DNA of 64,000 nt from Bifidobacterium asteroides (GCF_019469425.1 NZ_CP048272.1:682001-746000), one strand, 5' to 3'; numbered from the stretch's first letter, positions 35,101 through 44,151 are shown. Notes: generated by a model not told the origin, from the letters alone. Made by a program: numbers and translations.

Positions 35101-35498
35101 GGCACGTGGTCGTCGCTACCCCCGACGGATCGGTGGCCCTGAAGCCAGGCGAATACGAGCTGGACAACCGGATCGAGCAGGAGGATGGCTCCCAGGCCGA
35201 CAGATCGGCCTCTGCAGCCCTGCCCACCGGTGGCTTCGTCATTCTCGACACCCAGCTGGACGACGACCTCCTGGCCGAGGGCTATGCCCGAGATCTGATC
35301 CGCCAGGTTCAGGATGCCCGGAAGACTGCCGGTTTGGACATTGCTGATCGAATCCGGCTGACCCTGACCTTGCCCGGGGAGGATGCCCCCAAGGCCCAGC
35401 AGTTCAGCGACCTGATCGCTCGCGAGACCCTGGCCACCAATCTGACCGTCAATGTTGGCGATCTGGACCAGCCGCAGGTCGACCTGGTCAAGGCCTGA
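32154..35498 (+). CDS. ileS: isoleucyl-tRNA synthetase
   Basis: The protein has 1114 residues and charges tRNA-Ile. The class I signatures are PHYGHLLTGY (HIGH, about residue 84) and KMSKHLRN (KMSKS, about 659). Between them lies the editing domain with TTTPWTVPTNLAI, and the tail holds the anticodon-binding helices. The length fits the long eukaryote-like IleRS type found in many actinobacteria. The start is GTG at 32154, 8 bases after GAGGAG, under T-box control. A strong terminator follows. Confidence 0.97.
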   Translation: MKQATDTSDKTSRDGEVYPKAVVDPALDKVKPNPSFPRMEESVLDYWDHDDTFNKSVERRPSGDHADNEFVFFDGPPFANGLPHYGHLLTGYVKDVIPRYQTMKGHKVNRVFGWDTHGLPAELEAQRELGIDSVDQIEQMGIEKFNDACRASVLKYTSEWKDYVHRQARWVDFDHGYKTLDVSYMESVMWAFKTLYEKGLAYKGHRVLPYCWKDQTPLSNHELRMDADVYQDRQDTTVSVAVKLRDEDAYAVFWTTTPWTVPTNLAIVVGAGIEYSEVSPVSGPFAGKRFYIATARLGDYAKQLGEDYQVVRTLKGSQMEGWRYWPVFPYFAGEQAESEGGTPGPNAYTIYMADYVDTVEGTGLVHQAPYGEDDMNTLNAKGIRSVDVLDAGAVFTEQCPDYQGMQAFDANMPIIRNLRAGDGPLARIPAEHRAILFQEKSYVHSYPHCWRCGTPLIYKPVSSWFVSVTKIKDRLLELNQQINWIPENVKDGQFGKWLANARDWSISRNRFWGSPIPVWVSDDPKYPRVDVYGSLEELKQDFGRYPTDEKGQINMHRPWIDQLTRPNPDDPTGKSTMHRITDVLDCWFESGSMPFAQFHYPFENKQYFEDRDPCDFVVEYIGQTRGWFYTMHIMSTALFDKPAFKNVICHGIVLGSDGQKMSKHLRNYPDVNEVFDKYGSDAMRWFLMSSSILRGGNLVVTAEGIRDTVRQVMLPVWSSYYFYTLYANAANMGAGYQAQALTPDRVASLPEMDRFLLARTRRLIQSVQKALDDFAVSDACDAVTDFIDVLTNWYIRNNRDRFWSEDHQAFDTLYTVLEAFARVLAPLAPMEAEQIWRGLTGGESVHLADWPFLADESTGQETELGQVLRDDPALVAAMEKVREVVSATLALRKAEQIRVRQPLSRLTVVVRDPDAARSYVDVLKSELNIKNVEFCTLDQAGQHGLRIIHDLKVNARAAGPRLGKQVQFVIKASKQGDWSEQDGHVVVATPDGSVALKPGEYELDNRIEQEDGSQADRSASAALPTGGFVILDTQLDDDLLAEGYARDLIRQVQDARKTAGLDIADRIRLTLTLPGEDAPKAQQFSDLIARETLATNLTVNVGDLDQPQVDLVKA

Positions 35499-35508
35499 TC
35501 CTAGTTGC

Positions 35509-35548
35509 ACAAAGGGGTTCCATCCTGCATCAGATGGAAACCCTTTGT
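35509..35548 (+). terminator. terminator after ileS
   Basis: ACAAAGGGGTTCCATC and GATGGAAACCCTTTGT form a 16-bp stem with one G-T pair and an 8-base loop, starting 11 bases after the ileS stop. It also serves the convergent aldo/keto reductase gene. Confidence 0.75.
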
Positions 35549-35583
35549 GATGCGTCCTGCCGGGCGTGATACCCGGCTGCCGA

Positions 35584-36531
35584 TCAGCCCTTGACCTTGT
35601 CGCTGACCTGGTCCAGGGTCTGCATATCCTGGTCGCTCAGTTCCAGATGGGCGGCGGCCAGAAGGGCCGGCAACTGTTCCGGGGTGCGTGCAGAAGCGAT
35701 GGGGGCTGCGATTCCAGGCCTGTGGTTGAGCCAGGCCAGGGCTACGGTGGCCAGTTCAACATCGTGGGCCTTGGCGATGCCGTCCATGGCGGCGACCACA
35801 TCCAGCCCCTCCTGGGTGAAGAAGTCCTTGACCATGCCCTCGCGCTGCTTGCCCTTGAGGTCGTCCATGGTACGGTACTTGCCCGTCAAGAAGCCCGAAG
35901 CCAGCGAGAAGTAGGGGAAGACCGCCAGATTCTCGTCCCTGGCGACCTGCATGAGGCCATCCTCATAGGTCCTGCGGTAGACCAGATTGTACTGGGGCTC
36001 CAAGGCCACCGGCAGGGTCAGGCCCTCCTGGCGCGCTATCCTGAACCATTCGCGGATCCGGTCAGGTGTGTAGTTGGACAGGCCGATGGTCCGGACCTTG
36101 CCCTCCTTGACCAGCTTGTCGAAGGCTGCCGCGGTCTCCTCCAAGGGGGTGGAGCTGTCGTCGAAGTGGGCGTAGTAGAGGTCGATCACATCCAGGCCCA
36201 GCCTGAGCAGGGAGGCATCGGCAGCGGCCTCGATGTTCTTGGCTGAAAGACCAGAGTACTGGGGGTGTTGGCTGACCTTGGTGGCCACCAGGACCTTGTT
36301 GCGGTTGCCGTTCTTGGCCAGCCAGCGGCCCAGGACGATCTCGGATTCGCCGCCGGAGTGGCCGGGGGCCCAGGCCGAGTAGACGTCAGCTGTGTCGATC
36401 AGGTTGCCTCCGGCTTCTGTGTAGGCGTCCAGGACCTGATCAGACTCTGATTCGTCACTGGTCCATCCGAAGGTGTTGCCGCCCAGAACCAGGGGGAAGA
36501 TTTCGGTGTCGATGCCGCGTAGTTTTGCCAT
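35584..36531 (-). CDS. aldo/keto reductase
   Basis: The protein has 315 residues in a (beta/alpha)8 barrel. The catalytic residues are visible: Asp and Tyr in DTADVYSAW, Lys in VATKVSQ and His in YYAHFDD. The NADP-binding end carries APIASARTPEQL. Such enzymes reduce aldehydes or ketones with NADPH; the substrate cannot be read from the sequence. The start at 36531 has AAAGG at a good distance; the ATG at 36537 is too close to it. Confidence 0.9.
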   Translation of the reverse strand: MAKLRGIDTEIFPLVLGGNTFGWTSDESESDQVLDAYTEAGGNLIDTADVYSAWAPGHSGGESEIVLGRWLAKNGNRNKVLVATKVSQHPQYSGLSAKNIEAAADASLLRLGLDVIDLYYAHFDDSSTPLEETAAAFDKLVKEGKVRTIGLSNYTPDRIREWFRIARQEGLTLPVALEPQYNLVYRRTYEDGLMQVARDENLAVFPYFSLASGFLTGKYRTMDDLKGKQREGMVKDFFTQEGLDVVAAMDGIAKAHDVELATVALAWLNHRPGIAAPIASARTPEQLPALLAAAHLELSDQDMQTLDQVSDKVKG

Positions 36532-36698
36532 ATTCATCCTTTCGGGTTGAAGCCTTGTCAGGCCGAGTCTATTACCGTTCCAGGCGCCAGAACGGATTAT
36601 TCAGATGTGTGCCTCATGTATAGTGATGGAGGGGAGGCCGGAATGGTGCGGTTTTCAGGTCCGACATCCAAGGGTTTTAAGCTCGAAGGAGAACACTC

Positions 36699-37667
36699 AT
36701 GCATTTAGACATTGCCATTGCGGTCGCCGTGTTGGTCCTGGCGCTGATCATCTTCCTCTCGGGAATCTTCGTGGTGCCCCAGCAGCAGGCGGACATCATT
36801 GAGCGCTTTGGCAAGTACCACCGGGTGGCGCAGGCGGGCATCCACGCCAAAATTCCCCTGGTGGACCGGATAGCGGCCAAGACCAACCTGCGCGTCAACC
36901 AGCTGAACGTCAAGCTGGAGACCAAGACCAAGGATAATGTCTTCGTCACCGTGGAGGTCTCCGCACAGTTCCGGGTGGAGGCGGCCAATGTGGTTACGGC
37001 CTACTATGAGCTGGTCGATCCGGCAGGCCAGCTGCGCTCCTATATGGAGGATGCCCTCAGGTCGGCCATTCCCTCCCTGAGCCTGGATGATGCCTTCGCG
37101 CGCAAGGACGACATCGCCTCCGATGTGCAGCAGACCGTGGGCCAGGAGATGCAGCGCTTCGGATTTTCGGTCATCAAGACCTTGGTCACCGCCATCGACC
37201 CCTCCGCCCAGGTCAAACAGGCCATGGACTCCATCAACGCGGCCCAGCGCGAAAAGGAGGCTACCCGTGAACGTGCCGAGGCCCGCCGGATCGAGATTGA
37301 GACGCAGGCCAAGGCGGATGCCGAGAAGACCAGGATGCAGGGCGAGGGCCAAGCCAACTACCGGCGGGAGATCGCCAATGGCATTGTGGATCAGATCAAC
37401 AGTCTGCGGGCCGTGGGCATGGATATCGATGCCGTCAACAACGTGGTGCTCTTCAACCAGTATCTTGATGTGATGCGCTCGTTGGCCGAGTCTGACAATG
37501 CCAAGACCCTGGTCCTTCCGGCGGCGACCCCCGGCGGGTACAACGAGCTCTTCAACCAGATGACCGCAGCGCTGATGACCGCCCAGAGCAGCCAGGGGAG
37601 TGAGGATCCTCGCCACGGCCGCAAGAGCGCAGGCACAGAGGGCGGGACTGAGACGCCGGTTCTGTAA
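36699..37667 (+). CDS. SPFH/band-7 membrane protein (stomatin-like)
   Basis: The protein has 322 residues. One N-terminal membrane helix (AIAVAVLVLALIIFLSGIFV) is followed by the SPFH domain (VPQQQADIIERFGKYHRVAQ to about 190) and an Ala/Glu/Arg-rich coiled coil (about 175-235). These proteins form oligomers in membrane microdomains and often guard membrane proteases. The usual NfeD partner is not next to it. AAGGAG precedes the ATG. Confidence 0.92.
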   Translation: MHLDIAIAVAVLVLALIIFLSGIFVVPQQQADIIERFGKYHRVAQAGIHAKIPLVDRIAAKTNLRVNQLNVKLETKTKDNVFVTVEVSAQFRVEAANVVTAYYELVDPAGQLRSYMEDALRSAIPSLSLDDAFARKDDIASDVQQTVGQEMQRFGFSVIKTLVTAIDPSAQVKQAMDSINAAQREKEATRERAEARRIEIETQAKADAEKTRMQGEGQANYRREIANGIVDQINSLRAVGMDIDAVNNVVLFNQYLDVMRSLAESDNAKTLVLPAATPGGYNELFNQMTAALMTAQSSQGSEDPRHGRKSAGTEGGTETPVL

Positions 37668-37689
37668 GGTCTTGTCCCAAAGAAGCAAT

Positions 37690-37713
37690 CCCCGCATGCC
37701 AAATCATGCGGGG
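37690..37713. terminator. bidirectional terminator
   Basis: CCCCGCATG and CATGCGGGG form a perfect 9-bp stem with a 6-base loop between the convergent SPFH and patatin genes. Confidence 0.7.
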
Positions 37714-37720
37714 TCGGGGT

Positions 37721-38572
37721 TCAACTTTTCAGGAAGTCGGCTATGGCCTCGGCGGCTCGATAGCCCTTGTCGTACATGGCGTTTAGACCCTTGAGCGACT
37801 TGCTGAGCGTGGTCAGCCCACACAGGCTGTCCGGGGCCAGGATGAGCGCCTGGCCCTCCTTTTCGGCTTGCTTGGCCAGCGCCACCTCGTCGTTGTAGGT
37901 GCGGTAGCGCTCCATTAGGCGCTCGCCGGCCGCCGGATAGGTCCTCGACAGGATTCGGGCCGGCAGGACATCCTTCTTCTGCTCACGCAGAATGTCCCTC
38001 TGGCGTGTCAGGACAAGGACGATGCGTTCATAGCCCTCGTCCATGGCCTTGCGGATCGGGACCGGGTCAGCGATGCCGCCGTCCAGATAGGGCACGCCAT
38101 CGATCATGTATGGCTTATTGGCCACCGGCACGCTGGATGAGGCCTTGAGTATGTCATAGTTGTCCTGGGCCAGGTCGGACTTGTCAAAGTAGGCCGTGGA
38201 TCCGTCAGTGGCCTTGCAGGCCACTACAGTGAACAGGGCCGGGTTGGCCTTCAAAGCTTGGTAATCCAGCGGGTATTCTCCGTCATGGGCCGACAGTTTG
38301 CCATAGACGTAGTCCAAGTCGACAAAGGCGTGCTTGGTCAGGAAGTTGCTCACGCTTGCGTACTCCTTACGCGAGGAGTAGACGGTGTAGAAGCGGTAGC
38401 AGCGTCTGAGCTGGCCCGACAGGAAGGAGGCCAGATTGGCGCTGCCGGCCGAGATCCCATAGCAGTGGTCGAAGGCGATGCCCTGCTCCATGCAGCGGTC
38501 GAAGACGCCGGCGCCGAAGATGGACCGGTAACCGCCGCCTACGTCAATGACGGCTGTTCTTTTGCGTGCCAT
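37721..38572 (-). CDS. patatin-like phospholipase
   Basis: The protein has 283 residues. The oxyanion motif GGGYRSIFGAGV, the nucleophile Ser in GISAGS and the catalytic Asp in LDGGIADP are all present, so a working Ser-Asp dyad lipase is expected, acting on lipid acyl esters. It matches the bacterial YjjU/RssA-like group. The start at 38572 has GAGG before it; a TTG at 38593 is an alternative. No signal peptide is seen. Confidence 0.9.
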   Translation of the reverse strand: MARKRTAVIDVGGGYRSIFGAGVFDRCMEQGIAFDHCYGISAGSANLASFLSGQLRRCYRFYTVYSSRKEYASVSNFLTKHAFVDLDYVYGKLSAHDGEYPLDYQALKANPALFTVVACKATDGSTAYFDKSDLAQDNYDILKASSSVPVANKPYMIDGVPYLDGGIADPVPIRKAMDEGYERIVLVLTRQRDILREQKKDVLPARILSRTYPAAGERLMERYRTYNDEVALAKQAEKEGQALILAPDSLCGLTTLSKSLKGLNAMYDKGYRAAEAIADFLKS

Positions 38573-38639
38573 GGGCACCTCGATTCCTGACAAATTCCTC
38601 CCTTGATGACAGCTTATGCGTGAACGTTGGACAAGCCGT

Positions 38640-39425
38640 TCAGGGGCGGCAGGAGGCCAGTAGCCGCTTGGACAGATCCAGCATGGCTGGCGAGGGATCA
38701 GAGTTGGCGATCTCTACTCTGCCGGGGCCGGGGTCCGGGTTGAGGGCATCGGCTTGGGCCAGCAGATCCTTGAGGTGGCGGGCTGTTCCCGGGTTGCCGT
38801 CAATCAGTGCCAGGCCTGGCGGGCAGATGCGGGCGATGGACTTGCGGAAGAAGACGAAGTGGGTGCAGCCCAGGACCAGGGCATCCAGGTTCTGCAGATC
38901 GTAGGGGTCCAAGTAACGGTGCAGAGTGGCATCGACCAGGGTCTGGTCATTTAGCCTGTCAGACTCCACAATGGTCACCAGGTCTGGGCAGGGCTGGGTA
39001 AGGATGGTGTGCCTGCCGGAGAACCGTGCCATCAGGCGCGAGAACTTGGCCTCTTTCAAGGTCAGCGGGGTGGCAGTGACCAGAACCCGCTGAGGTCGGC
39101 CTCCACCGCGCGTACAAGCCAGTTTCAAGGCCGGCTCCATGCCGATGACAGGGACCGGATAGCGCTGGCGCATCTGATCAACGCAGACGCTGGTGGCGGT
39201 GTTGCAGGCGATGACCATGGCCTTGACGCTCTGGTCCATGAACCGGTCGCCGATGACCTGGCAGCGCTTGGCAATCCGGTCCGGCTCCTTGGTGCCGTAG
39301 GGGGCGTAGGCGGAATCTCCGAAGTAGAGCAGACTTTCTTGGGGCAGAAGGTTCTGAATGGCTGCGGTGACGCTCAGACCGCCGAGCCCGGAGTCGAAGA
39401 TCCCGATCGGTGCATCTGATGCCAT
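38640..39425 (-). CDS. murI: glutamate racemase
   Basis: The protein has 261 residues and makes D-glutamate for peptidoglycan. The two catalytic cysteines are in ACNTATS and LGCTHFVF, and the N-terminus IGIFDSGLGGLSV is the family signature. AAAGGAG lies before the ATG. It is divergent from dapF, another cell-wall precursor gene. Confidence 0.96.
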   Translation of the reverse strand: MASDAPIGIFDSGLGGLSVTAAIQNLLPQESLLYFGDSAYAPYGTKEPDRIAKRCQVIGDRFMDQSVKAMVIACNTATSVCVDQMRQRYPVPVIGMEPALKLACTRGGGRPQRVLVTATPLTLKEAKFSRLMARFSGRHTILTQPCPDLVTIVESDRLNDQTLVDATLHRYLDPYDLQNLDALVLGCTHFVFFRKSIARICPPGLALIDGNPGTARHLKDLLAQADALNPDPGPGRVEIANSDPSPAMLDLSKRLLASCRP

Positions 39426-39492
39426 GTGATCTGCTCCTTTCGCAGCCGAAAAACCAGCCTAGCCTGTCGCCGAAGGGCCGTACCCTACAAGC

Positions 39493-40458
39493 ATGAGTAT
39501 TCCCCGGACTGTTTACAAAATGCAAGCCACCGGCAACGATTTCGTGGTCTACGCCGATCCCCGGGGGGATCTGGAACCTACGGCCGACCAGGTGCGGTGG
39601 CTGTGTGACCGGCATTTCGGGGTCGGAGCCGACGGGGTGATTCGGCTGACCCACCCGGCCGATGTCAGCGACTTGGACCAGGCGCAGGTGGATGCTTGTG
39701 ACCGTTTCGGCTGTCAGTGGTTCATGGACTACCGCAACGCGGACGGATCACTGGCGCAGATGTGCGGCAACGGGACGCGGGCTATCACCCTCTTCGCTCA
39801 GAAGCAGGGGCTGACGCCAACTATGGAGGGGTCCTCCTTCCTGCTGGGGACCCGAGCCGGGGTCAAGCGGATTGTCTCGTGCAGTCCGATGAAGTGCGAT
39901 GGCGAGCATGTGTTCATGGTCAAGGTCGGGGCCTGGCGGATGGGGCCGGTGGGGCAACAGCTGATTGACGGCGGCGCCCTAGGAGGCTCGGCTCCTGGCA
40001 CCATGGTGGATATGGGCAATCCCCACGCAGTCGTTCTGACGGCAGTCGCTGCCGAGTTGGAGGCCAGCGGGTTGCCGGGGACCGTGGCCGACCTGCTGGC
40101 CAGGACCGATCTGCCTGATCCGGGCGATCTGGACCTGTCGGCCCCGCCGCGAGTCAGGCCCGGGCTTGCCGAGGGGCAGAATGTGGAATTCCTGCGTCTG
40201 GATGCCCTGGATGCCGACAATGGCAGCGGTCGGGCGACCATGAGGGTTTATGAGCGAGGCGTGGGCGAGACCCTGTCCTGCGGGACGGGCCTATGCGCCA
40301 GCGGCGTGCTGCTGCGAGCCCTGACTGGAGTCGATCATTGGACCATCCATGTGGGCGGGGGCTGTCTGAAGGTGGATGTGGATCCGCAGGATGTGTGGCT
40401 GACCGGACCGGCCAGAATGGTCGCCCGTCTGACCCTGGAGCACGTGCCAGGCTGCTGA
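39493..40458 (+). CDS. dapF: diaminopimelate epimerase
   Basis: The protein has 321 residues and converts LL- to meso-diaminopimelate for lysine and, in many bacteria, peptidoglycan. Both catalytic cysteines are seen, in QMCGNGTRA and SCGTGLCASG. The N-terminus KMQATGNDFVVYADP is typical. TACCCT stands 6 bases before the ATG and there is no Shine-Dalgarno sequence, so the transcript is probably leaderless. Confidence 0.96.
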   Translation: MSIPRTVYKMQATGNDFVVYADPRGDLEPTADQVRWLCDRHFGVGADGVIRLTHPADVSDLDQAQVDACDRFGCQWFMDYRNADGSLAQMCGNGTRAITLFAQKQGLTPTMEGSSFLLGTRAGVKRIVSCSPMKCDGEHVFMVKVGAWRMGPVGQQLIDGGALGGSAPGTMVDMGNPHAVVLTAVAAELEASGLPGTVADLLARTDLPDPGDLDLSAPPRVRPGLAEGQNVEFLRLDALDADNGSGRATMRVYERGVGETLSCGTGLCASGVLLRALTGVDHWTIHVGGGCLKVDVDPQDVWLTGPARMVARLTLEHVPGC

Positions 40459-41067
40459 TCAGCCGAAGAGGGCAGAGCCTTCCACAGCCAAGACGATGGT
40501 TGCCAAGGCAACCAGCCAGATCAGATCGACCATCAGATCGAAGTGCCGCTGGTAGTAGATCTGCAGCCATCCCGACCTCTTGCGCGGAAGACCCTGCTGG
40601 GTCACCGTGGCGTGGCTGAAAGCCATGAATTGCAGGCTGGTGGCGAAGGTCATGACCAGGCACCAAGGGCATAGGGCGTGGATGACGAAGAGCGACTGGG
40701 TGAACAGCCAGAGCGCATAGGCCAGAGCGGCGAGCGAGGCCAGCCAGGTCCCTGTTGCCAGCAGCGCGGGCATCTTGATCCGGCAAAGGCCCACAACGGC
40801 CAGCGTCAGAAAGACGGATTCAGCGATCAGTCCAAGGAAGGCATTGGGAACCGGCAGGGTGCCCAGACGAAACAGCTCGGCCTGGGGTGAGTGGGCCACA
40901 GCTGAGCAGGAGACCACTGAGTTGATGTCACAGCTGAGCTGGCCCTGAGGGTGACGTGCCAGCTGCAGGGTTTCCGCTGACAGAACCAGGCTGGCGTAGA
41001 GGGTTGCAAGTGAGGCCAGGGCGGCAATCAGATAGCTGGAAGGGGCTGAAGAGGTCGATTCACTCAT
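40459..41067 (-). CDS. vitamin K epoxide reductase (VKOR) family protein
   Basis: The protein has about 202 residues with four to five membrane helices. The paired cysteines of the family are seen, in SCDINSVVSCSAV and in the CPWC redox motif. VKOR recycles the oxidant for disulfide bond formation in secreted proteins, passing electrons to quinone. No DsbA-like partner is next to it. The start is uncertain: ATGs at 41067 and 41076 or a GTG at 41121. It ends directly after dapF, convergent with it. Confidence 0.9.
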   Translation of the reverse strand: MSESTSSAPSSYLIAALASLATLYASLVLSAETLQLARHPQGQLSCDINSVVSCSAVAHSPQAELFRLGTLPVPNAFLGLIAESVFLTLAVVGLCRIKMPALLATGTWLASLAALAYALWLFTQSLFVIHALCPWCLVMTFATSLQFMAFSHATVTQQGLPRKRSGWLQIYYQRHFDLMVDLIWLVALATIVLAVEGSALFG

Positions 41068-41138
41068 GGGGTCCATCACCTCAATGGCTGGGGAGGTTCT
41101 CTGGGACAGGAACGCGTTCACGAGTTTAGGATGGAGGC

Positions 41139-42026
41139 ATGACGCATGAGGATACTGCCACGGTTTCCGGGTGGGATCTGCACTGCCACACCGTGTTCTC
41201 GGACGGCACCGTGACGCCCAGGGGGATGGTCGAGCAGGCGCAGCAGCTGGGTCTGGAAGGTTTGGCCATCACCGACCATGACACCAATGCGGGCTGGGAT
41301 CAGGCCCGTCAGGTTGCCCAAAACTTGGGGATGCCACTGTTGCCGGGCACTGAAATCACCGCGCAGGATGGTCGTGTCTCGGTTCACATGCTGGCCTACC
41401 TCTATGATCCGGAGGATCCGGTCATCGCCAGGCTCTTTGCCAAGACCAGGGAGGCCAGGCTGGCTAGAACCAGGACCATGGTCGAGCAGATTTCCCGAGA
41501 TTATCCGATCACCTGGCAAAATGTGCTGGACCAGGTCAAGGAGGGATCGAAGACAACGGTGGGCCGTCCGCATATTGCCGACGCTCTGGTAAAGGCCGGT
41601 GTCTATGCCGACCGCAGCCAGGCTTTCGCCGGGGTCTGCTCCTCCAGAAGCGCCTACTACCTCCCCACGCCCTCGCCGACCACCCACCAGGTGCTGGCAG
41701 CCGTTAACCATGCGGGGGGCGTTTTGGTCATTGCTCACCCGGGTGCGGTCAGCCGCAATCCCGTCCTGCTTTCCGACCAGCAGATCGCCGCGCTGGCCAG
41801 AAAGGGCCTGGGAGGCTTGGAGGTCTGGCACCGGGACAATCCGCCCGAGCAGCGTCGACGGCTGTTGGCTCTGGCTCAGCGCTGGGGGTTGCTGGTGACC
41901 GGCGGATCGGACTGGCACGGCCAAGGCAAACCCAATCACATGGGGGAGAACAGCACCAGCGACGAGGTGGTGGCCCGAATCGTGGACAGGGCCCGGGGGA
42001 GCCATCCGGTGGCCTGGAAGGGTTAA
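41139..42026 (+). CDS. PHP-domain metal-dependent phosphoesterase
   Basis: The protein has 295 residues. The metal-binding PHP motifs appear in order: DLHCHTVFSDGT (about 13), ITDHDT (about 44), GTEIT (about 70), IAHPGA (about 202) and GSDWHG (about 259). Homologues hydrolyse nucleoside 3',5'-bisphosphates or act as 5'-3' oligonucleotide exonucleases (YciV/RnaseAM type). TGGAGG precedes the ATG. Confidence 0.9.
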   Translation: MTHEDTATVSGWDLHCHTVFSDGTVTPRGMVEQAQQLGLEGLAITDHDTNAGWDQARQVAQNLGMPLLPGTEITAQDGRVSVHMLAYLYDPEDPVIARLFAKTREARLARTRTMVEQISRDYPITWQNVLDQVKEGSKTTVGRPHIADALVKAGVYADRSQAFAGVCSSRSAYYLPTPSPTTHQVLAAVNHAGGVLVIAHPGAVSRNPVLLSDQQIAALARKGLGGLEVWHRDNPPEQRRRLLALAQRWGLLVTGGSDWHGQGKPNHMGENSTSDEVVARIVDRARGSHPVAWKG

Positions 42027-42037
42027 CGGATACGAAT

Positions 42038-42074
42038 CGGGGGCGGTCGGACCACAAGGATCCTGCCGCCCCCG
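42038..42074. terminator. bidirectional terminator
   Basis: CGGGGGCGG and CCGCCCCCG form a 9-bp stem with a 19-base loop between the convergent PHP and DUF3107 genes. Confidence 0.5.
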
Positions 42075-42090
42075 TCAGGCGATCACAGCC

Positions 42091-42330
42091 TCAGTCGGAG
42101 GAGCCTCCCAGAACGCCGAAGCCCACAGGATGGGTGGTGTCGGAACCAACCACTGCGTAGCCTAGCGACTCCTTGGGAACGATGATGTGCCGACCCTTGT
42201 CGTCCACCAAATCGATGGGTCCGCCCTCGTTCAGTGCCTGGGCGATGTGGGCAGCCACCTCGTCCGCCTTGGCGTTGGTGCTGAAGCTGACCGTGCGGGC
42301 CACATTTTTGATGCCGAATTCGATATCCAT
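42091..42330 (-). CDS. DUF3107 family protein
   Basis: The protein has 79 residues and starts IEFGIKNVARTVSFST; it ends FGVLGGSSD. Small DUF3107 proteins are nearly restricted to actinobacteria and their function is not known. GGAGG stands 5 bases before the chosen ATG; the longer upstream frame is not needed. The gene downstream codes a phosphotransferase-like protein on the other side of the promoter region. Confidence 0.9.
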   Translation of the reverse strand: MDIEFGIKNVARTVSFSTNAKADEVAAHIAQALNEGGPIDLVDDKGRHIIVPKESLGYAVVGSDTTHPVGFGVLGGSSD

Positions 42331-42419
42331 CGTTACCTCCAAGGTTTTTCTCCGTCGCCCAGACCTGCCGGTCCACGGATCTTCCGGTCTCATTATTCGC
42401 TGACCCTGGTGATTACGCT

Positions 42420-44048
42420 CTAAGCGTCCTCGTGGGGCTCCTCCTGGGGAGAGCTCGTCTCTGGCGGCGATGCCGATGCTTGTCCGTCTGTGGTGAGTGT
42501 GGGGATCTGCTCGGGCAGAGGTTTTCTGGGAAGGACGATGGTCTCTGTCTGATCGTTTGCAAGAGCCTGAGTTGACGAAGCATCATGCGGCTGGGAAACG
42601 GCGTCTCCTGAATCAGCGGCGTTCGAGGGCTGGTCATCTCCGGACGAGTGGCTTATTGCAGCCTGCGAATCCGCTTCGCCATCTGCATCCCCGTCGCTGG
42701 GGGCTGGGTTGCCGATGCCGCGGAAGTGATCGCTCAGGCCTGAGTCTTCGTCTTGGGCAGCAGGAGCAACAGCTGACTGCTTGCGTTGATCGTCACTGCC
42801 AAGGTCTGTGCTCTGGCCCTGCCCAATGGGCTTATTCCTGGCATCGGAGTGCCCCATGGCGGTCTGGGCCACAGCCAGATCAGCCATTTCCGCCCTGTTG
42901 ATGGCGATGGTGGCTGAGCTTTCATCGGACGCTTCTGTCGGGGCGGGGTCCGGTTCTGGTGTCGGATTCTCCAGCAGCTCGGCTACAGAGGGGGCTTCAG
43001 CATTATCGTCGCCCAGCAGGGTGCCTACGGTGATGGTGGAGGGTGCACCGGCAGGTGACGGACTTGGCGTCTGCTCCTGGCGACGGGTGCGCTGGACCTG
43101 CTCATGATCGCCTAGCTGCTGGGCCAGGCGCTCAACCTGGGCTTTGAATTGGATGATCCGTTCGTTGTCCGCATGATCCAGGGCGGTGATGAAGTCGCCC
43201 ACCTGCTCCATCTGCAGCCAGAGGTTGGCTCGGAGCATGATCAGGTCGTCCAGCCGAGCCCCCATCATCCTGCCGTAGGCTGCAATGACTGCATTGCGGC
43301 GGGATCCGTCCAGCTTGGCGAAGATCCAGGCCAGATCACGGGCAGGATCGTTGACCTGCATATCCTGCCAGCCGTAGAGTCCGCTCAGCCCGGAGCCTGC
43401 ATAGAGCAGGTCTCCATCGGAGAAGCCTCCGTGCACGGTGCAGGTTTCAAAGGACCAGAGTCCGTCGGTCGCCACGATGGAGGCCCAGGAATCGGTGATT
43501 TCCTTGGGCACGTGGCCATCCATGCGCAGCCGCTTGATCCATCCCCGCAGTTGGGCTGCGATTTGAGCGGTGGAGAAGACCGGATATCCGTGGGTTTTCA
43601 GAAAATCAGGACGCACCCGGTGGATGGCGCCGATGGCGGTGCCTGCGGCGGTGCATTCGTTCAAGGTCAGCAGATGAAGGGGACGGATTCGGCCTGGGCA
43701 GTGGGTCATGACGGCAACAGCGGTGGTGCCGGTCGGACTATCGGCCCTCTCCCCGGGCTGGTAGGCCAATATGCGCTCGACCCGGAAGCCCGTGGCCGCT
43801 ATCTCTTTGGCATCGGCCAGGGCCTGAGCCGCCTTGACCCGAGCGGCCAGCCGACGTTTGCCGGCCTCCGAGCTGGTGGCCCAGACGTCGTAGACGTTGC
43901 CGGTTGCATCCTGGACCACGGCGCAGTCCACGCCCTGTGTACGGTCCAGGCTGCTGAGCTGGTCGCAGTCCCGCGCACCGGTCATGGGCACCTCGGGCAT
44001 GGTGGCCGATGCCAGGGCGGCCAGGGTCAGCTTCGTTCGTTCACTCAC
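42420..44048 (-). CDS. phosphotransferase-like (aminoglycoside phosphotransferase fold) protein with long disordered tail
   Basis: The protein has about 542 residues. Residues 1-340 look like the APH kinase fold common in actinobacteria: a substrate loop with TVHGGFSDGDLLYAGSGLSG and a metal site YGWQDMQVNDPARDLAWIFA. The usual HGD is here HGG, so kinase activity is doubtful. From about residue 350 to the end it is acidic and Ser/Gln/Pro-rich and should be disordered. The GTG at 44048 is chosen because the kinase fold starts right after it. The divergent neighbour is a UvrD-type helicase, the usual partner of such genes in actinobacteria. Confidence 0.75.
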   Translation of the reverse strand: MSERTKLTLAALASATMPEVPMTGARDCDQLSSLDRTQGVDCAVVQDATGNVYDVWATSSEAGKRRLAARVKAAQALADAKEIAATGFRVERILAYQPGERADSPTGTTAVAVMTHCPGRIRPLHLLTLNECTAAGTAIGAIHRVRPDFLKTHGYPVFSTAQIAAQLRGWIKRLRMDGHVPKEITDSWASIVATDGLWSFETCTVHGGFSDGDLLYAGSGLSGLYGWQDMQVNDPARDLAWIFAKLDGSRRNAVIAAYGRMMGARLDDLIMLRANLWLQMEQVGDFITALDHADNERIIQFKAQVERLAQQLGDHEQVQRTRRQEQTPSPSPAGAPSTITVGTLLGDDNAEAPSVAELLENPTPEPDPAPTEASDESSATIAINRAEMADLAVAQTAMGHSDARNKPIGQGQSTDLGSDDQRKQSAVAPAAQDEDSGLSDHFRGIGNPAPSDGDADGEADSQAAISHSSGDDQPSNAADSGDAVSQPHDASSTQALANDQTETIVLPRKPLPEQIPTLTTDGQASASPPETSSPQEEPHEDA

Positions 44049-44151
44049 ACCCTCAAGGATAATACAAGGACTGTTGTGGATACGGTTGCCCACTAGACCA
44101 CATGGGCACGCCGCCGCCGGTTCCGGTACCGGCCTTTGACACAATGGGGGT

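Noticed and set aside
33921-35510. 529-residue minus-strand open frame
   Set aside because: It is antisense to ileS, with no ribosome-binding site and no domain.
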